Source: an uncultured Desulfuromusa sp. (GTDB taxonomy: Bacteria; Desulfobacterota; Desulfuromonadia; Desulfuromonadales; Geopsychrobacteraceae). From it: 64,000 nt of DNA. Position 1 is the stretch's first letter; every line of letters begins with the position of its first letter. A program made the position numbers and the translations under genes. The stretch lies in contig NZ_OY776574.1 of assembly GCF_963675815.1 (NCBI RefSeq), positions 2,536,001-2,600,000 of the forward strand, written 5' to 3'. Under the pieces are notes generated by a model, which saw only the letters and a list, made by a program, of their open reading frames with translations, made no database searches and had not been told where the DNA came from. Shown piece after piece: positions 51,827-59,640 of the stretch.

Positions 51827-52591
51827 ATGATGACCGTGAGTCGACGGTTACGTTTTCTAATCTACCCTGTTTTGATATTTTTCCTGTCAAGTTGTGGTGG
51901 TCACACAACGCGCGTCATTGAAACACCGGAGACCCGAGAGCTGGAAGGTTGGCAGAAGCCATATGAAGTTGATGGTCAACGCTATCAGCCCTTGCGTGAT
52001 CATCAGGGTTTTCAGCAGCGTGGAATTGCCAGCTGGTACGGACGTAAGTTCCATGGACGCAAAACCAGTAACGGTGAATTGTACGATATGTATGGTATGA
52101 GCGCTGCCCATAAGACCTTACCGATGGGAGTTTATGTCAAGGTCACTCATTTGGGGACCGGCCGCCATATTGTTGTACGGGTCAATGATCGAGGTCCCTT
52201 TGTCGCCGGTCGCATCATTGATCTCTCTTATGGTGCCGCCAGGCAGTTGGGAATCGTTGACTCAGGGACGGCACAGGTACAAGTGCAGGCTCTTGGTTAT
52301 CGATCGACAGATGAAAATCGTCCCCCCCGTTTCAGTTCTGCCGGAAATTATGATTCAGGGAGTTTTGCTGTCCAGATAGCGGCATTCTCGAGTTCCTCCA
52401 ACGCTTATCAGTTGGCGGAAAAAATGGGTCATCAATATGGCAAAGCTATTGTGTCAACAGGACTCAGCAATGGCCAGAAGATTTATCGGGTTCGTGTTGG
52501 CCATTTCACTTCTTTAAAACAGGCGGAAATAGCGGCCAGAGATTTAACCCTGGGAGGTTTCTCAGGGAGTTATGTTATTGCTTTTGAATGA
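51827..52591 (+). CDS. rlpA: RlpA-like septal ring lipoprotein (DPBB + SPOR)
   Basis: A 254-residue lipoprotein. The signal peptide and lipobox 'FLSSC' come first, then a double-psi beta-barrel ('GIASWYGRKFHGRKTSNGE', 'TLPMGVYVKVTHLGTGR', 'VRVNDRGPFVAGRIIDLSYGAARQLG' in parts) with the catalytic-type Glu and Asp of lytic transglycosylases, and a C-terminal SPOR domain ('FAVQIAAFSSSSNAYQLAEKM'). RlpA cuts glycan strands lacking stem peptides at division sites (known for Pseudomonas). The start, ATG 51827 or 51830, is 4-7 bases after accA, so translation may be coupled. Confidence 0.88.
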   Translation: MMTVSRRLRFLIYPVLIFFLSSCGGHTTRVIETPETRELEGWQKPYEVDGQRYQPLRDHQGFQQRGIASWYGRKFHGRKTSNGELYDMYGMSAAHKTLPMGVYVKVTHLGTGRHIVVRVNDRGPFVAGRIIDLSYGAARQLGIVDSGTAQVQVQALGYRSTDENRPPRFSSAGNYDSGSFAVQIAAFSSSSNAYQLAEKMGHQYGKAIVSTGLSNGQKIYRVRVGHFTSLKQAEIAARDLTLGGFSGSYVIAFE

Positions 52592-52852
52592 CAGCGTTTT
52601 GCAGAAGAACTCATTGATTTTTAGAATTTCTTATTGTTTTGGGATTATTTAGAAAAAATGATTAAAGGGTTGATTTAGTGCTTTACCCGTGCTAATGTTC
52701 CGTCGTATCAGATCCAGTTTGTGTAGATTATTTCACTGTATAGTCAGATAAGAACCGCACAGACCAAAAGGGCTGAGTGGTTTTTTTGTGACATGCAGGC
52801 GCTGGTCTGCATCACGTAACTCCCGCAGGGGACCTAGTAAGGAGAAAGTAAA
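52592..52852 (+). promoter_or_regulatory. Long structured leader of the cold-shock gene
   Basis: 261 bases with a candidate promoter (TTGATT 52670-52675, 17 bases, TAATGT 52693-52698) followed by a ~145-base untranslated leader. Hairpins such as atgcag...ctgcat near 52794-52812 and an AAGGAGA ribosome site lie just before the ATG. Long leaders that refold with temperature are typical of csp genes. Confidence 0.5.
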
Positions 52853-53053
52853 ATGGCAGAAGGAACAGTTAAATGGTTTAATGATTCTAAGGGTTTTGGT
52901 TTTATCGAGCAAGATAACGGCCCGGACGTGTTCGCACATTTTTCAGCAATTACAGGGGAAGGTTTCAAATCTTTGTCTGAAGGTGCGCGCGTTAGCTTTG
53001 ATGTCGTTGATGGTCAAAAAGGACCTCAAGCAGCCAATATCGTACGGCTCTAA
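52853..53053 (+). CDS. Cold-shock protein (CspA family)
   Basis: A 66-residue single OB-fold protein that binds single-stranded RNA/DNA. RNP1 'KGFGFIEQDNGPDVFAHFSAI' (in two halves) and RNP2 'DVFAHFSAI' are intact, with 'GTVKWFND' at the start. These act as RNA chaperones. It is monocistronic with its own terminator. Confidence 0.95.
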   Translation: MAEGTVKWFNDSKGFGFIEQDNGPDVFAHFSAITGEGFKSLSEGARVSFDVVDGQKGPQAANIVRL

Positions 53054-53075
53054 GATATATCAATTGTTTAACGGA

Positions 53076-53110
53076 AAAGCTCCATGGGTCACCATGGGGC
53101 TTTTTTTGTT
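53076..53110 (+). terminator. Terminator of the cold-shock gene
   Basis: Stem aaagctccatgg / ccatggggcttt (53076-53103) followed by T. Confidence 0.85.
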
Positions 53111-53205
53111 TCAGCCAGGGATGGAAGAGGTTTATAATCAACTTCTGGTAAACTTAAATGATACAGAAATATCTACGTCTATTAAGACCTTGAAAGGATC
53201 TGATC

Positions 53206-53427
53206 ATGCCATATGTTGAGCTGAACTTGACAACCGGTGCTACAAAAGAGCAGAAAGCACAACTGGTTGAGGGAATTACTGATTTATTGGTAACTATTCT
53301 CGATAAAAATCCTTCTTCGACGCAAATTGTCATCAAGGAATTTCAGCCTGACAGCTGGGGGATATCCGGCCGTTCGGTTAAGTCTTTACGCGAAGAGGGT
53401 AAGACCGCACATATCTCAAAAAAATAA
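53206..53427 (+). CDS. 4-oxalocrotonate tautomerase family protein
   Basis: A 73-residue small tautomerase with the catalytic Pro immediately after the start Met (MPYVELNLTTGATKEQK). The C-terminal part 'IVIKEFQPDSWGISGRSV' resembles the family's active-site strand. Members are hexamers that tautomerise 2-hydroxymuconate and related acids; the native substrate here is unknown. It is monocistronic. Confidence 0.82.
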   Translation: MPYVELNLTTGATKEQKAQLVEGITDLLVTILDKNPSSTQIVIKEFQPDSWGISGRSVKSLREEGKTAHISKK

Positions 53428-53460
53428 CGGATCTTTTGATGCCACTGATTGAGTCATATG

Positions 53461-53489
53461 GAGGAACCTGTTGCAGGGTCCTCTTTTTT
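53461..53489 (+). terminator. Terminator after the tautomerase gene
   Basis: Stem gaggaacct (53461-53469) / agggtcctc (53475-53483) followed by six T. Confidence 0.75.
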
Positions 53490-53648
53490 ATTGCCTGATC
53501 GAAAACAATACGCCGTAACTTCAGTAGTGAAGAACTCAGGTATGTGTCTGCGGCCTTGTGATAAAAAACGGCCGCAATGAGCAACGAGTTGGAACACTTC
53601 AAAGCCCCGGATCTATCCGAGCCATCCAGATTTTTTAAACGGAGTAAA

Positions 53649-54761
53649 TTATTTTTTGGTGGATAAATACTCCCCGAGAAAGTCCTTTTTGAACGCCGGG
53701 TAATCACCTGCTTCTATCGCCGTTCGCGCCCCAGCAACCATATTGAGATAAAAGCGGACATTGTGTATTGCTGCCAGTGTTGCCGAGAGGATTTCGTTGG
53801 CATTGAAAAGATGGTGCAGGTAGGCACGAGTAAAGTTGCGGCAGCAATAGCAGTCGCATGAGGGGTCAACTGGAAAAAAGTCCCTGCGAAAATTGCGATT
53901 GGTCAGCCTGATTTTACCACGTTTTGTGAATAGCGTAGCACTACGGGCATAGCGGGTCGGGATGACACAATCAAACATGTCCATACCGCGTTCAATGGAC
54001 TCAAGGATATCTTCCGGTAAGCCAACCCCCATGAGATAGCGTGGCTTGTTTTTTGGCATGAAGGGTTCGGTGTATTCAACCACTTTTTTCAGGAGATCCA
54101 ATCCTTCTCCAACACTGACACCACCGATGGCGTAACCGGGAAAATCCATTGCTGTCAAGGTTTCAGCACACTCACGGCGCAAATCATCGTAAACACCTCC
54201 CTGAACAATTCCAAAAAGTGCTTGATCTGTTCTTGAGTGGTGTTTCAAACAATTTTCAGCCCAGCGAATGGTTTTTTTAACTGATTTTGCTGCATAGTCG
54301 TGGGTGGTTGGATAGGGGATACATTCGTCAAAGGCCATAATGATGTCAGCCCCCAGGTCATTTTCTATCTGCATCGCTTCTTTGGGACCTAGAAAAATTT
54401 CTTCACCGGTGAGCTCATGACGAAAATGAACCCCATCTTCACCAATTCTTTTTTTCGGTAGAGAAAAGACTTGGAACCCGCCACTATCAGTGAGTATCGG
54501 CTTTTTCCAGTTCATAAATTTGTGCAGTCCACCGGCTTTTTTAACCAATCCTTCTCCTGGTTTGAGGTGTAAATGGTAGGTGTTTGAAAGGATAATTTGG
54601 GCTTCAGTTTCTTCTACCTGAGCCGGAGTCATCGCTTTAAGTGCCCCGTGCGTTCCGACGGGCATGAAGATCGGCGTTTCTATAACCCCATGCGGTGTTT
54701 TCAGTTGACCACGCCGGGCGCGACTGTGTTGATCTTCTTTCAATAATTTAAACTGAAACAT
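53649..54761 (-). CDS. tgt: tRNA-guanine transglycosylase
   Basis: A 370-residue TIM barrel that swaps guanine for preQ1 in GUN anticodons. Motifs: 'LSNTYHLHLKPGEGLVKKAGGLHKFM' in parts, catalytic 'ILTDSGGFQVFSL', 'MAFDECIPYP', 'DCVIPTRYARSATLF' and the zinc site 'CDCYCCRNFTRAYLHHLF'. It is monocistronic, with no queA next to it in this window. Confidence 0.97.
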   Translation of the reverse strand: MFQFKLLKEDQHSRARRGQLKTPHGVIETPIFMPVGTHGALKAMTPAQVEETEAQIILSNTYHLHLKPGEGLVKKAGGLHKFMNWKKPILTDSGGFQVFSLPKKRIGEDGVHFRHELTGEEIFLGPKEAMQIENDLGADIIMAFDECIPYPTTHDYAAKSVKKTIRWAENCLKHHSRTDQALFGIVQGGVYDDLRRECAETLTAMDFPGYAIGGVSVGEGLDLLKKVVEYTEPFMPKNKPRYLMGVGLPEDILESIERGMDMFDCVIPTRYARSATLFTKRGKIRLTNRNFRRDFFPVDPSCDCYCCRNFTRAYLHHLFNANEILSATLAAIHNVRFYLNMVAGARTAIEAGDYPAFKKDFLGEYLSTKK

Positions 54762-54853
54762 TCAGTTGTTCTCCCTTATTGCATGCATTAGGATGTTTAT
54801 GATCAGGATATAGCAAAATCTCACTCAGGGTGCAATTTTATCGGAGGTTTTAA

Positions 54854-55807
54854 GTGAGCTACTATGCTCCGTTTCCATTCGAGCTGCAACAAGTAGAATA
54901 CGTGAAATTATATTTTTATCTGGAGAACAGCAATTATTTTGACCTGCCGGATCTTGGTTTGCTGCAACTCCGGCGTGAATTACGACAGGGACTTAAAAGT
55001 TTTTCCGACTTGGGTCAGGACGATTATGCCCGTGAATTGACGCAACTGCTGCAGCCGGATCTTCCGGATGATCCTGTCTTATTGCGGCAGATTCAGCAAC
55101 CTTCTCCAGCCTTCGTGATTTCACCGGATACGTCTCTGTGTGGATTGATCGCACCGAAGCAGCGGATATGCCTTCCGGTTCTTTTTTTAGGCTCTGGAAT
55201 CAAGGCCATTGATTTTTTTGTTTCTTTGCTACAACATTTAGGAACACGAGGTCTTTATCACGGTTGTGGACGATATATTTTAGAGGGGGTTGAAGCTGAA
55301 GACGGTAGCGGGGTGAGGTCGATGCTCTGGTCAAAGGGTAAACAGACTTATTCCTTGAATCCTCCCGTTTGCCGTTTGTCCTGGTGGTTAGAGCGAAAGC
55401 CATCTTTTGAAAATTCTGTTCAATTTGAAATTGTGACTCCACTGCGGATTCTGCGTCAAGGGAAACCATTTTTTAAGGCTGGATTTGCAGATATTTTTCC
55501 TTTTCTTCTGCGCCGGGTGACTTCGCTTCTGGCTGCCTATGCCGGGGTAGAATTGAGTCCTTATCCTGCGCATTACATATCAATGGCAAAACAGGTCAAA
55601 GTTGTTCAGAATAGTTTTCATTGGAAAGATTGGCGCACTCTTAACAACGAACATGGTGATCAGAACTTAGGTGGGTTGATGGGGGCTTTAAAGATGCAAG
55701 GTGATGAGCTTTCTGAGTTGCTGTGGCTTTTGCAGCTTGGTCATCTTTTTAACATTGGAAAAGGGGCTACCTATGGGGCTGGACAATATCGATTGATTTA
55801 TAGTTGA
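54854..55807 (+). CDS. Cas6-like CRISPR RNA endonuclease (RAMP), isolated
   Basis: A 317-residue RAMP-superfamily protein. The C-terminal half resembles Cas6: 'VQFEIVTPLRILRQGKPFFKAG', 'LLRRVTSLLAAYAG', 'WKDWRTLNNEHGDQNLGGLMG' in parts, and the Gly-rich 'LGHLFNIGKGATYGAGQYRLIYS', which is the characteristic RNA-binding loop. Family members cut repeat RNA to make crRNAs. No other cas gene and no repeat array occurs in the window, so the partner may be elsewhere or lost. GTG start with GGAGG six bases upstream. Confidence 0.75.
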   Translation: MSYYAPFPFELQQVEYVKLYFYLENSNYFDLPDLGLLQLRRELRQGLKSFSDLGQDDYARELTQLLQPDLPDDPVLLRQIQQPSPAFVISPDTSLCGLIAPKQRICLPVLFLGSGIKAIDFFVSLLQHLGTRGLYHGCGRYILEGVEAEDGSGVRSMLWSKGKQTYSLNPPVCRLSWWLERKPSFENSVQFEIVTPLRILRQGKPFFKAGFADIFPFLLRRVTSLLAAYAGVELSPYPAHYISMAKQVKVVQNSFHWKDWRTLNNEHGDQNLGGLMGALKMQGDELSELLWLLQLGHLFNIGKGATYGAGQYRLIYS

Positions 55808-55868
55808 ATAGCAACGGTTATTTTCTCTGTGATGGATGCAGGATTAGCCCTGATCTGGAGGTGTTAAA

Positions 55869-56165
55869 ATGGCGGATGCCTGGGAGGACCGTAAAAAGGC
55901 TCTTGAAAATGAATTCTTCCATAAAAAAGAGCAGGAAGCTGTGGCTAAAATGAAGCAGGACGCAGCAGCTGCTGCCTGTTTAGGACGTTGTCCTAAGTGT
56001 GGCAAAGTTCTTGAACCGATAACTTTTCATGGTGTTCCTCTGGACAATTGTTCTGATTGCGGTGGCGTCTGGCTAGGCCCGGAAGACTTGAAGGTCCTGG
56101 CAGCAAAGGATCATCGGAGCTGGTTTGAACGTTGGTTTGACAGAGATGGTGAAAACTCAAATTGA
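55869..56165 (+). CDS. Zinc-ribbon (zf-TFIIB type) protein
   Basis: A 98-residue protein: a charged helix (about 1-35) followed by a zinc knuckle 'CPKCGKVLEPITFHGVPLDNCSDCGGVWLG' in parts, with two CxxC pairs, the zf-TFIIB pattern. Similar small proteins are widespread and of unknown function. It begins 61 bases after the Cas6-like gene with GGAGG upstream and runs into the next gene after 13 bases. Confidence 0.75.
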   Translation: MADAWEDRKKALENEFFHKKEQEAVAKMKQDAAAAACLGRCPKCGKVLEPITFHGVPLDNCSDCGGVWLGPEDLKVLAAKDHRSWFERWFDRDGENSN

Positions 56166-56178
56166 TCTGGAGGCTTAA

Positions 56179-56577
56179 ATGTTCTGGTTTGTTTTTCTGT
56201 TGTTGCTTCTTGGAGCCGGGTTCTATTTTTATCAGAAGATGATGTCGATAGAGCGAGAAATCCGAGCTGAACAGGAAGCTGAAGGGGGGAGTGCTGCTCA
56301 GGTTCAAGAGCCGGAAAAGTCTTCTGTCGATCTGCCTGAGATGAAACCATTCGATAAAGATAATAATTCAGCTACAACCACACCTGAACAGACGGCAGCA
56401 GAAAAAGTTATTATTTCTGCCGTCACTAAAAGTCCGGGAACGAAGCAGACGGATCTTTATGTTCTTTTTCCTGACACAGGTAGAAAGCAGCTTCAGCAGA
56501 CGATTAAAAATATGGCGGATAATGGGGTTTTGAGACGGGAAAAGCAGGGGAGTAGTTATTTGTTGTACCTTGCTTGA
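56179..56577 (+). CDS. Membrane-anchored winged-helix-like protein
   Basis: A 132-residue protein with one N-terminal membrane segment ('MFWFVFLLLLLGAGFYFYQKM' in parts), an acidic low-complexity linker (about 30-75) and a C-terminal ~60-residue domain that looks like a winged helix ('VTKSPGTKQTDLYVLF', 'LQQTIKNMADNGVLRREKQG'). No named family is recognised. It is cotranscribed with the zinc-ribbon gene. Confidence 0.65.
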   Translation: MFWFVFLLLLLGAGFYFYQKMMSIEREIRAEQEAEGGSAAQVQEPEKSSVDLPEMKPFDKDNNSATTTPEQTAAEKVIISAVTKSPGTKQTDLYVLFPDTGRKQLQQTIKNMADNGVLRREKQGSSYLLYLA

Positions 56578-56582
56578 ATTTA

Positions 56583-56618
56583 AGTCCGGGGGCAAAATTC
56601 AGTCCACCCCCGGACTGT
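56583..56618. terminator. Bidirectional terminator
   Basis: Stem agtccggggg (56583-56592) / cccccggact (56607-56616) between convergent genes. Confidence 0.8.
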
Positions 56619-56622
56619 TGAT

Positions 56623-57906
56623 TTATAGATTATAGAAAACGTCCTTGCCTCTGAATAGGGCTGTTTCATCCAGCTCGTCTTCTATACGAAGTAACTGGTT
56701 GTATTTGCAAATCCGATCCGTCCGGCAGAGTGAGCCGGTTTTTATCTGACCTGCATTCGTCGCTACCGCAAGATCTGCTATTGTTGTATCTTCGGTTTCT
56801 CCCGAGCGGTGGGAAACCACTGCGGTATAACCGGCACGCTTGGCCATTTCAATTGCCTCCAGCGTTTCTGTCAAGGTGCCGATTTGGTTGACCTTGATGA
56901 GAATGGAGTTGGCAATTCCTTTATCGATTCCTTCTTTAAGAATTTTGGTATTGGTGACAAAAAGGTCATCACCGACAATCTGAATTTTATCTCCCAGCTT
57001 TTCCGTCATCAGTTTCCAGCCATCCCAGTCATTTTCAGCAAGCCCATCTTCAATGGAAATGATGGGGTAGCGATCAACCAGCTCAGCATAAAATGCGACC
57101 GTTTCCTCGGCCGTTTTGAGCGCCTGTTTTTCGTTGGCAAAATTGTACTGACCCTCTTTAAAAATTTCCGATGCAGCGACATCCAGAGCCAGAAGAATAT
57201 CTTCACCTGCTTTATAACCCGCAGCGGCAATGGCTTCCATGATCACCTGCAGGGCTTCTTCATTGCTCTTCAGGTTGGGGGCAAAGCCTCCTTCATCACC
57301 GACAGAGGTATTGTAGCCCTTGTCCTTCAGGACCTTTTTAAGTGCGTGAAATATTTCTGCGCCCATCCGTAGTGCTTCTTTGAAGCTATCAGCACCGGCA
57401 GGCATGATCATGAATTCCTGAATATCCACGTTATTGTCAGCATGTTCTCCGCCATTAATAATGTTCATCATCGGCAGTGGCAATTCCTTGGCATTAGCAC
57501 CACCGATGTATTGGTAGAGCGGTAAGCCGGCATCCTCGGCTGCTGCTTTCGCGCAAGCCATGGAAACTCCAAGCAGGGCATTGGCACCGAGTTTACTTTT
57601 GAAATCGGTTCCATCCAGCAGTAATAATTTTCGATCGATGCCGACTTGATCGCTGGCCTCCCAGCCAACGAGTTCTGCGGCAATAACCTCGTTAACATGT
57701 TCAACCGCTTTTAATACACCTTTGCCGAGATAGCGGTTTTTGTCGCCATCGCGAAGTTCCAGGGCTTCCCGTTCTCCGGTTGATGCACCACTGGGTACCG
57801 CTGCCCGGCCAATGACTCCTGTTTCAAGTGCAACTTCCACTTCTACTGTTGGATTGCCGCGTGAGTCCAGGATCTCACGGGCGTAGATATCGATAATTTC
57901 ACTCAT
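56623..57906 (-). CDS. eno: Enolase
   Basis: A 427-residue enolase that converts 2-phosphoglycerate to PEP in glycolysis and gluconeogenesis. Motifs: 'AREILDSRGNPTVEVEV', 'AAVPSGASTGEREALELRDGD', 'SVGDEGGFAPNLKSNEEA', metal ligands in 'ISIEDGLAENDWDGW' and 'VGDDLFVTN', and 'ILIKVNQIGTLTETLEAIEMA' in parts, ending with 'VSHRSGETEDTTIADLAVA'. TAAGGGG lies upstream of the ATG at 57906. Confidence 0.98.
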   Translation of the reverse strand: MSEIIDIYAREILDSRGNPTVEVEVALETGVIGRAAVPSGASTGEREALELRDGDKNRYLGKGVLKAVEHVNEVIAAELVGWEASDQVGIDRKLLLLDGTDFKSKLGANALLGVSMACAKAAAEDAGLPLYQYIGGANAKELPLPMMNIINGGEHADNNVDIQEFMIMPAGADSFKEALRMGAEIFHALKKVLKDKGYNTSVGDEGGFAPNLKSNEEALQVIMEAIAAAGYKAGEDILLALDVAASEIFKEGQYNFANEKQALKTAEETVAFYAELVDRYPIISIEDGLAENDWDGWKLMTEKLGDKIQIVGDDLFVTNTKILKEGIDKGIANSILIKVNQIGTLTETLEAIEMAKRAGYTAVVSHRSGETEDTTIADLAVATNAGQIKTGSLCRTDRICKYNQLLRIEDELDETALFRGKDVFYNL

Positions 57907-57940
57907 CTGTAACCCCTTACGTTGTCATCTGTGAAAAGTT

Positions 57941-57967
57941 ATTGTCCCAATCATAAAACGGGACAAT
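57941..57967. promoter_or_regulatory. Inverted repeat upstream of eno
   Basis: attgtccc (57941-57948) / gggacaat (57960-57967), a perfect 8-bp inverted repeat, 35 bases upstream of the eno start codon. It may be an operator or a leader hairpin. Confidence 0.4.
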
Positions 57968-58001
57968 CTATGTAGGTGTGAACTCTAAATATTTATAGCA
58001 C

Positions 58002-58056
58002 AAGATCCGCTTAAATAAAGACTTTTTATGCCGTTTTATAAAAGCGGATCTTTTGC
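58002..58056 (+). terminator. Terminator-like hairpin upstream of ahcY
   Basis: Stem aagatccgctt (58002-58012) / aagcggatctt (58042-58052) followed by T on the plus strand, 76 bases before the ahcY GTG. No plus-strand gene precedes it, so it could be an attenuator within the ahcY leader. The known SAH-riboswitch core was not seen. Confidence 0.5.
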
Positions 58057-58131
58057 CCGGCTTGTTCGAATCCATAGAATTGTGATAAGAAGATCTTTCG
58101 TTGATTTAAATTTTTCAAAGGAGAGAATTAA

Positions 58132-59571
58132 GTGTCTACTTTTCGTGATTTTAAAGTAAAAGATCTTGCGGCTGCTGAATGGGGGCGCAAGGAAATTTTG
58201 CTTGCGCAGGAAGAAATGCCTGGATTAATGGCCTTGCGTACGGAATATGCGGGGCAATACCCTCTAAAGGGAGCACGGATTTCCGGTTCCCTGCACATGA
58301 CAATTCAAACTGCAGTCTTGATCGAAACTTTAATTGAATTGGGAGCGCAGGTTCGCTGGTGCTCCTGTAATATCTTTTCTACGCAGGATCATGCTGCTGC
58401 TGCTGTGGTTGTTGGCCCCAAGGGGACAGTTACGGAACCACAAGGGGTGCCCGTTTATGCCTGGAAGGGCGAATCTCTTGCAGAGTACTGGTGGTGTACA
58501 GAGCAGGCATTAACGTGGCCGGAAGGTGAATATCCGAATATGATTCTTGATGATGGTGGCGATGCGACCATGTTTGTCCTCAAGGGAAGTGAATGGGAAA
58601 AAGGGAGCGTTCCTGAGCTTTCTGATGATGATCCGGAAGATTGGTGTGAACTAGTCAACGCACTGGGAGAATCCATCGCTAAAAACCCGGGGAGGTGGAT
58701 TCAGACAGCTGCTTCAATTAAAGGTGTCACAGAAGAAACGACAACCGGTGTCCATCGCCTGTACCAAATGGCGGAAGAAGGCAGCTTATTGTTTCCGGCG
58801 ATGAATGTTAACGATGCGGTGACCAAATCTAAGTTTGATAATGTGTACGGTTGTCGCCACTCTCTGGTTGATGGCATTATGCGTGCCACGGATGTGATGA
58901 TTTCCGGTAAGGTTTCTGTGGTCTGCGGCTATGGTGATGTCGGCAAGGGGTGTTGCCAGTCTTTGCGTGGTCAAGGGGCTCGAGTGATTGTCACGGAGAT
59001 TGATCCGATCTGTGCTCTGCAGGCGCTGATGGAAGGCTACGAGGTCAAGCGGGTTGAAGATGTGCTCGATTATGCCGATATCTATGTGACAACGACCGGG
59101 AACAAAAATGTTATTACCCTCGAGCATATGCGGCAGATGAAAAATAACGCTATCGTTGGTAATATCGGTCATTTCGACAATGAGATAGAGATGATGGCCG
59201 TTGAAAGAGATGAGTCTGTCACCAGGGAAAATATCAAACCACAAGTTGATCGTTGGATTTTTGAAGATGGACATGGTGTTATTGTTCTTGCAGAAGGACG
59301 CTTGCTGAATCTGGGCTGTGCGACAGGTCATCCGAGCTTTGTTATGTCCAACTCATTTACCAACCAGGTTATGGCGCAAATTGAATTGTTTAATCATTCA
59401 GATAATTATGAAAATAAAGTTTATGTCCTGCCCAAGCTTCTTGACGAAAAAGTGGCCAGATTGCATCTGGACAAGTTGGGAGCCAAGTTGACTGTCCTTA
59501 CGGATGAACAGTCTAAGTATCTGGGTGTACCGGTATCGGGCCCATTTAAGCCGGAGACTTATCGTTACTGA
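58132..59571 (+). CDS. ahcY: Adenosylhomocysteinase
   Basis: A 479-residue enzyme that hydrolyses S-adenosylhomocysteine, recycling the methyl-cycle product. It shows 'VKDLAAAEWGRKEILLAQEEMPGL' in parts, 'HMTIQTAVLIETLIELGAQVRW', 'CNIFSTQDHAAAA', the NAD-binding 'CGYGDVGKGCCQSLRGQGARV' in parts, and the C-terminal 'PFKPETYRY'. GTG start with AAAGGAGAG. It contains the ~40-residue insert common in bacterial long forms (around 'AEYWWCTEQALTWPEGEYPN'). Confidence 0.97.
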   Translation: MSTFRDFKVKDLAAAEWGRKEILLAQEEMPGLMALRTEYAGQYPLKGARISGSLHMTIQTAVLIETLIELGAQVRWCSCNIFSTQDHAAAAVVVGPKGTVTEPQGVPVYAWKGESLAEYWWCTEQALTWPEGEYPNMILDDGGDATMFVLKGSEWEKGSVPELSDDDPEDWCELVNALGESIAKNPGRWIQTAASIKGVTEETTTGVHRLYQMAEEGSLLFPAMNVNDAVTKSKFDNVYGCRHSLVDGIMRATDVMISGKVSVVCGYGDVGKGCCQSLRGQGARVIVTEIDPICALQALMEGYEVKRVEDVLDYADIYVTTTGNKNVITLEHMRQMKNNAIVGNIGHFDNEIEMMAVERDESVTRENIKPQVDRWIFEDGHGVIVLAEGRLLNLGCATGHPSFVMSNSFTNQVMAQIELFNHSDNYENKVYVLPKLLDEKVARLHLDKLGAKLTVLTDEQSKYLGVPVSGPFKPETYRY

Positions 59572-59592
59572 AATTTAAACAGGGAATGTCAT

Positions 59593-59634
59593 AAACAATG
59601 ATCCCCGGCATGAGTCGGGGATCATTGTTTTTAG
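59593..59634. terminator. Bidirectional terminator
   Basis: Perfect 15-bp stem aaacaatgatccccg / cggggatcattgttt (59593-59607 and 59616-59630) between convergent ahcY and lptG. Confidence 0.9.
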
Positions 59635-59640
59635 ATCAGG

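Noticed and set aside
54762..56600. CRISPR array next to the Cas6-like gene
   Set aside because: No regularly spaced direct repeats were found around the gene.
57907..58131. SAH riboswitch expected ahead of ahcY
   Set aside because: The conserved GC-rich core of that motif is not present; only an unassigned terminator-like hairpin is seen.
58786..59331. 181-residue minus-strand open frame inside ahcY
   Set aside because: Antisense shadow of a conserved gene with His/Asn-rich, non-protein-like composition.
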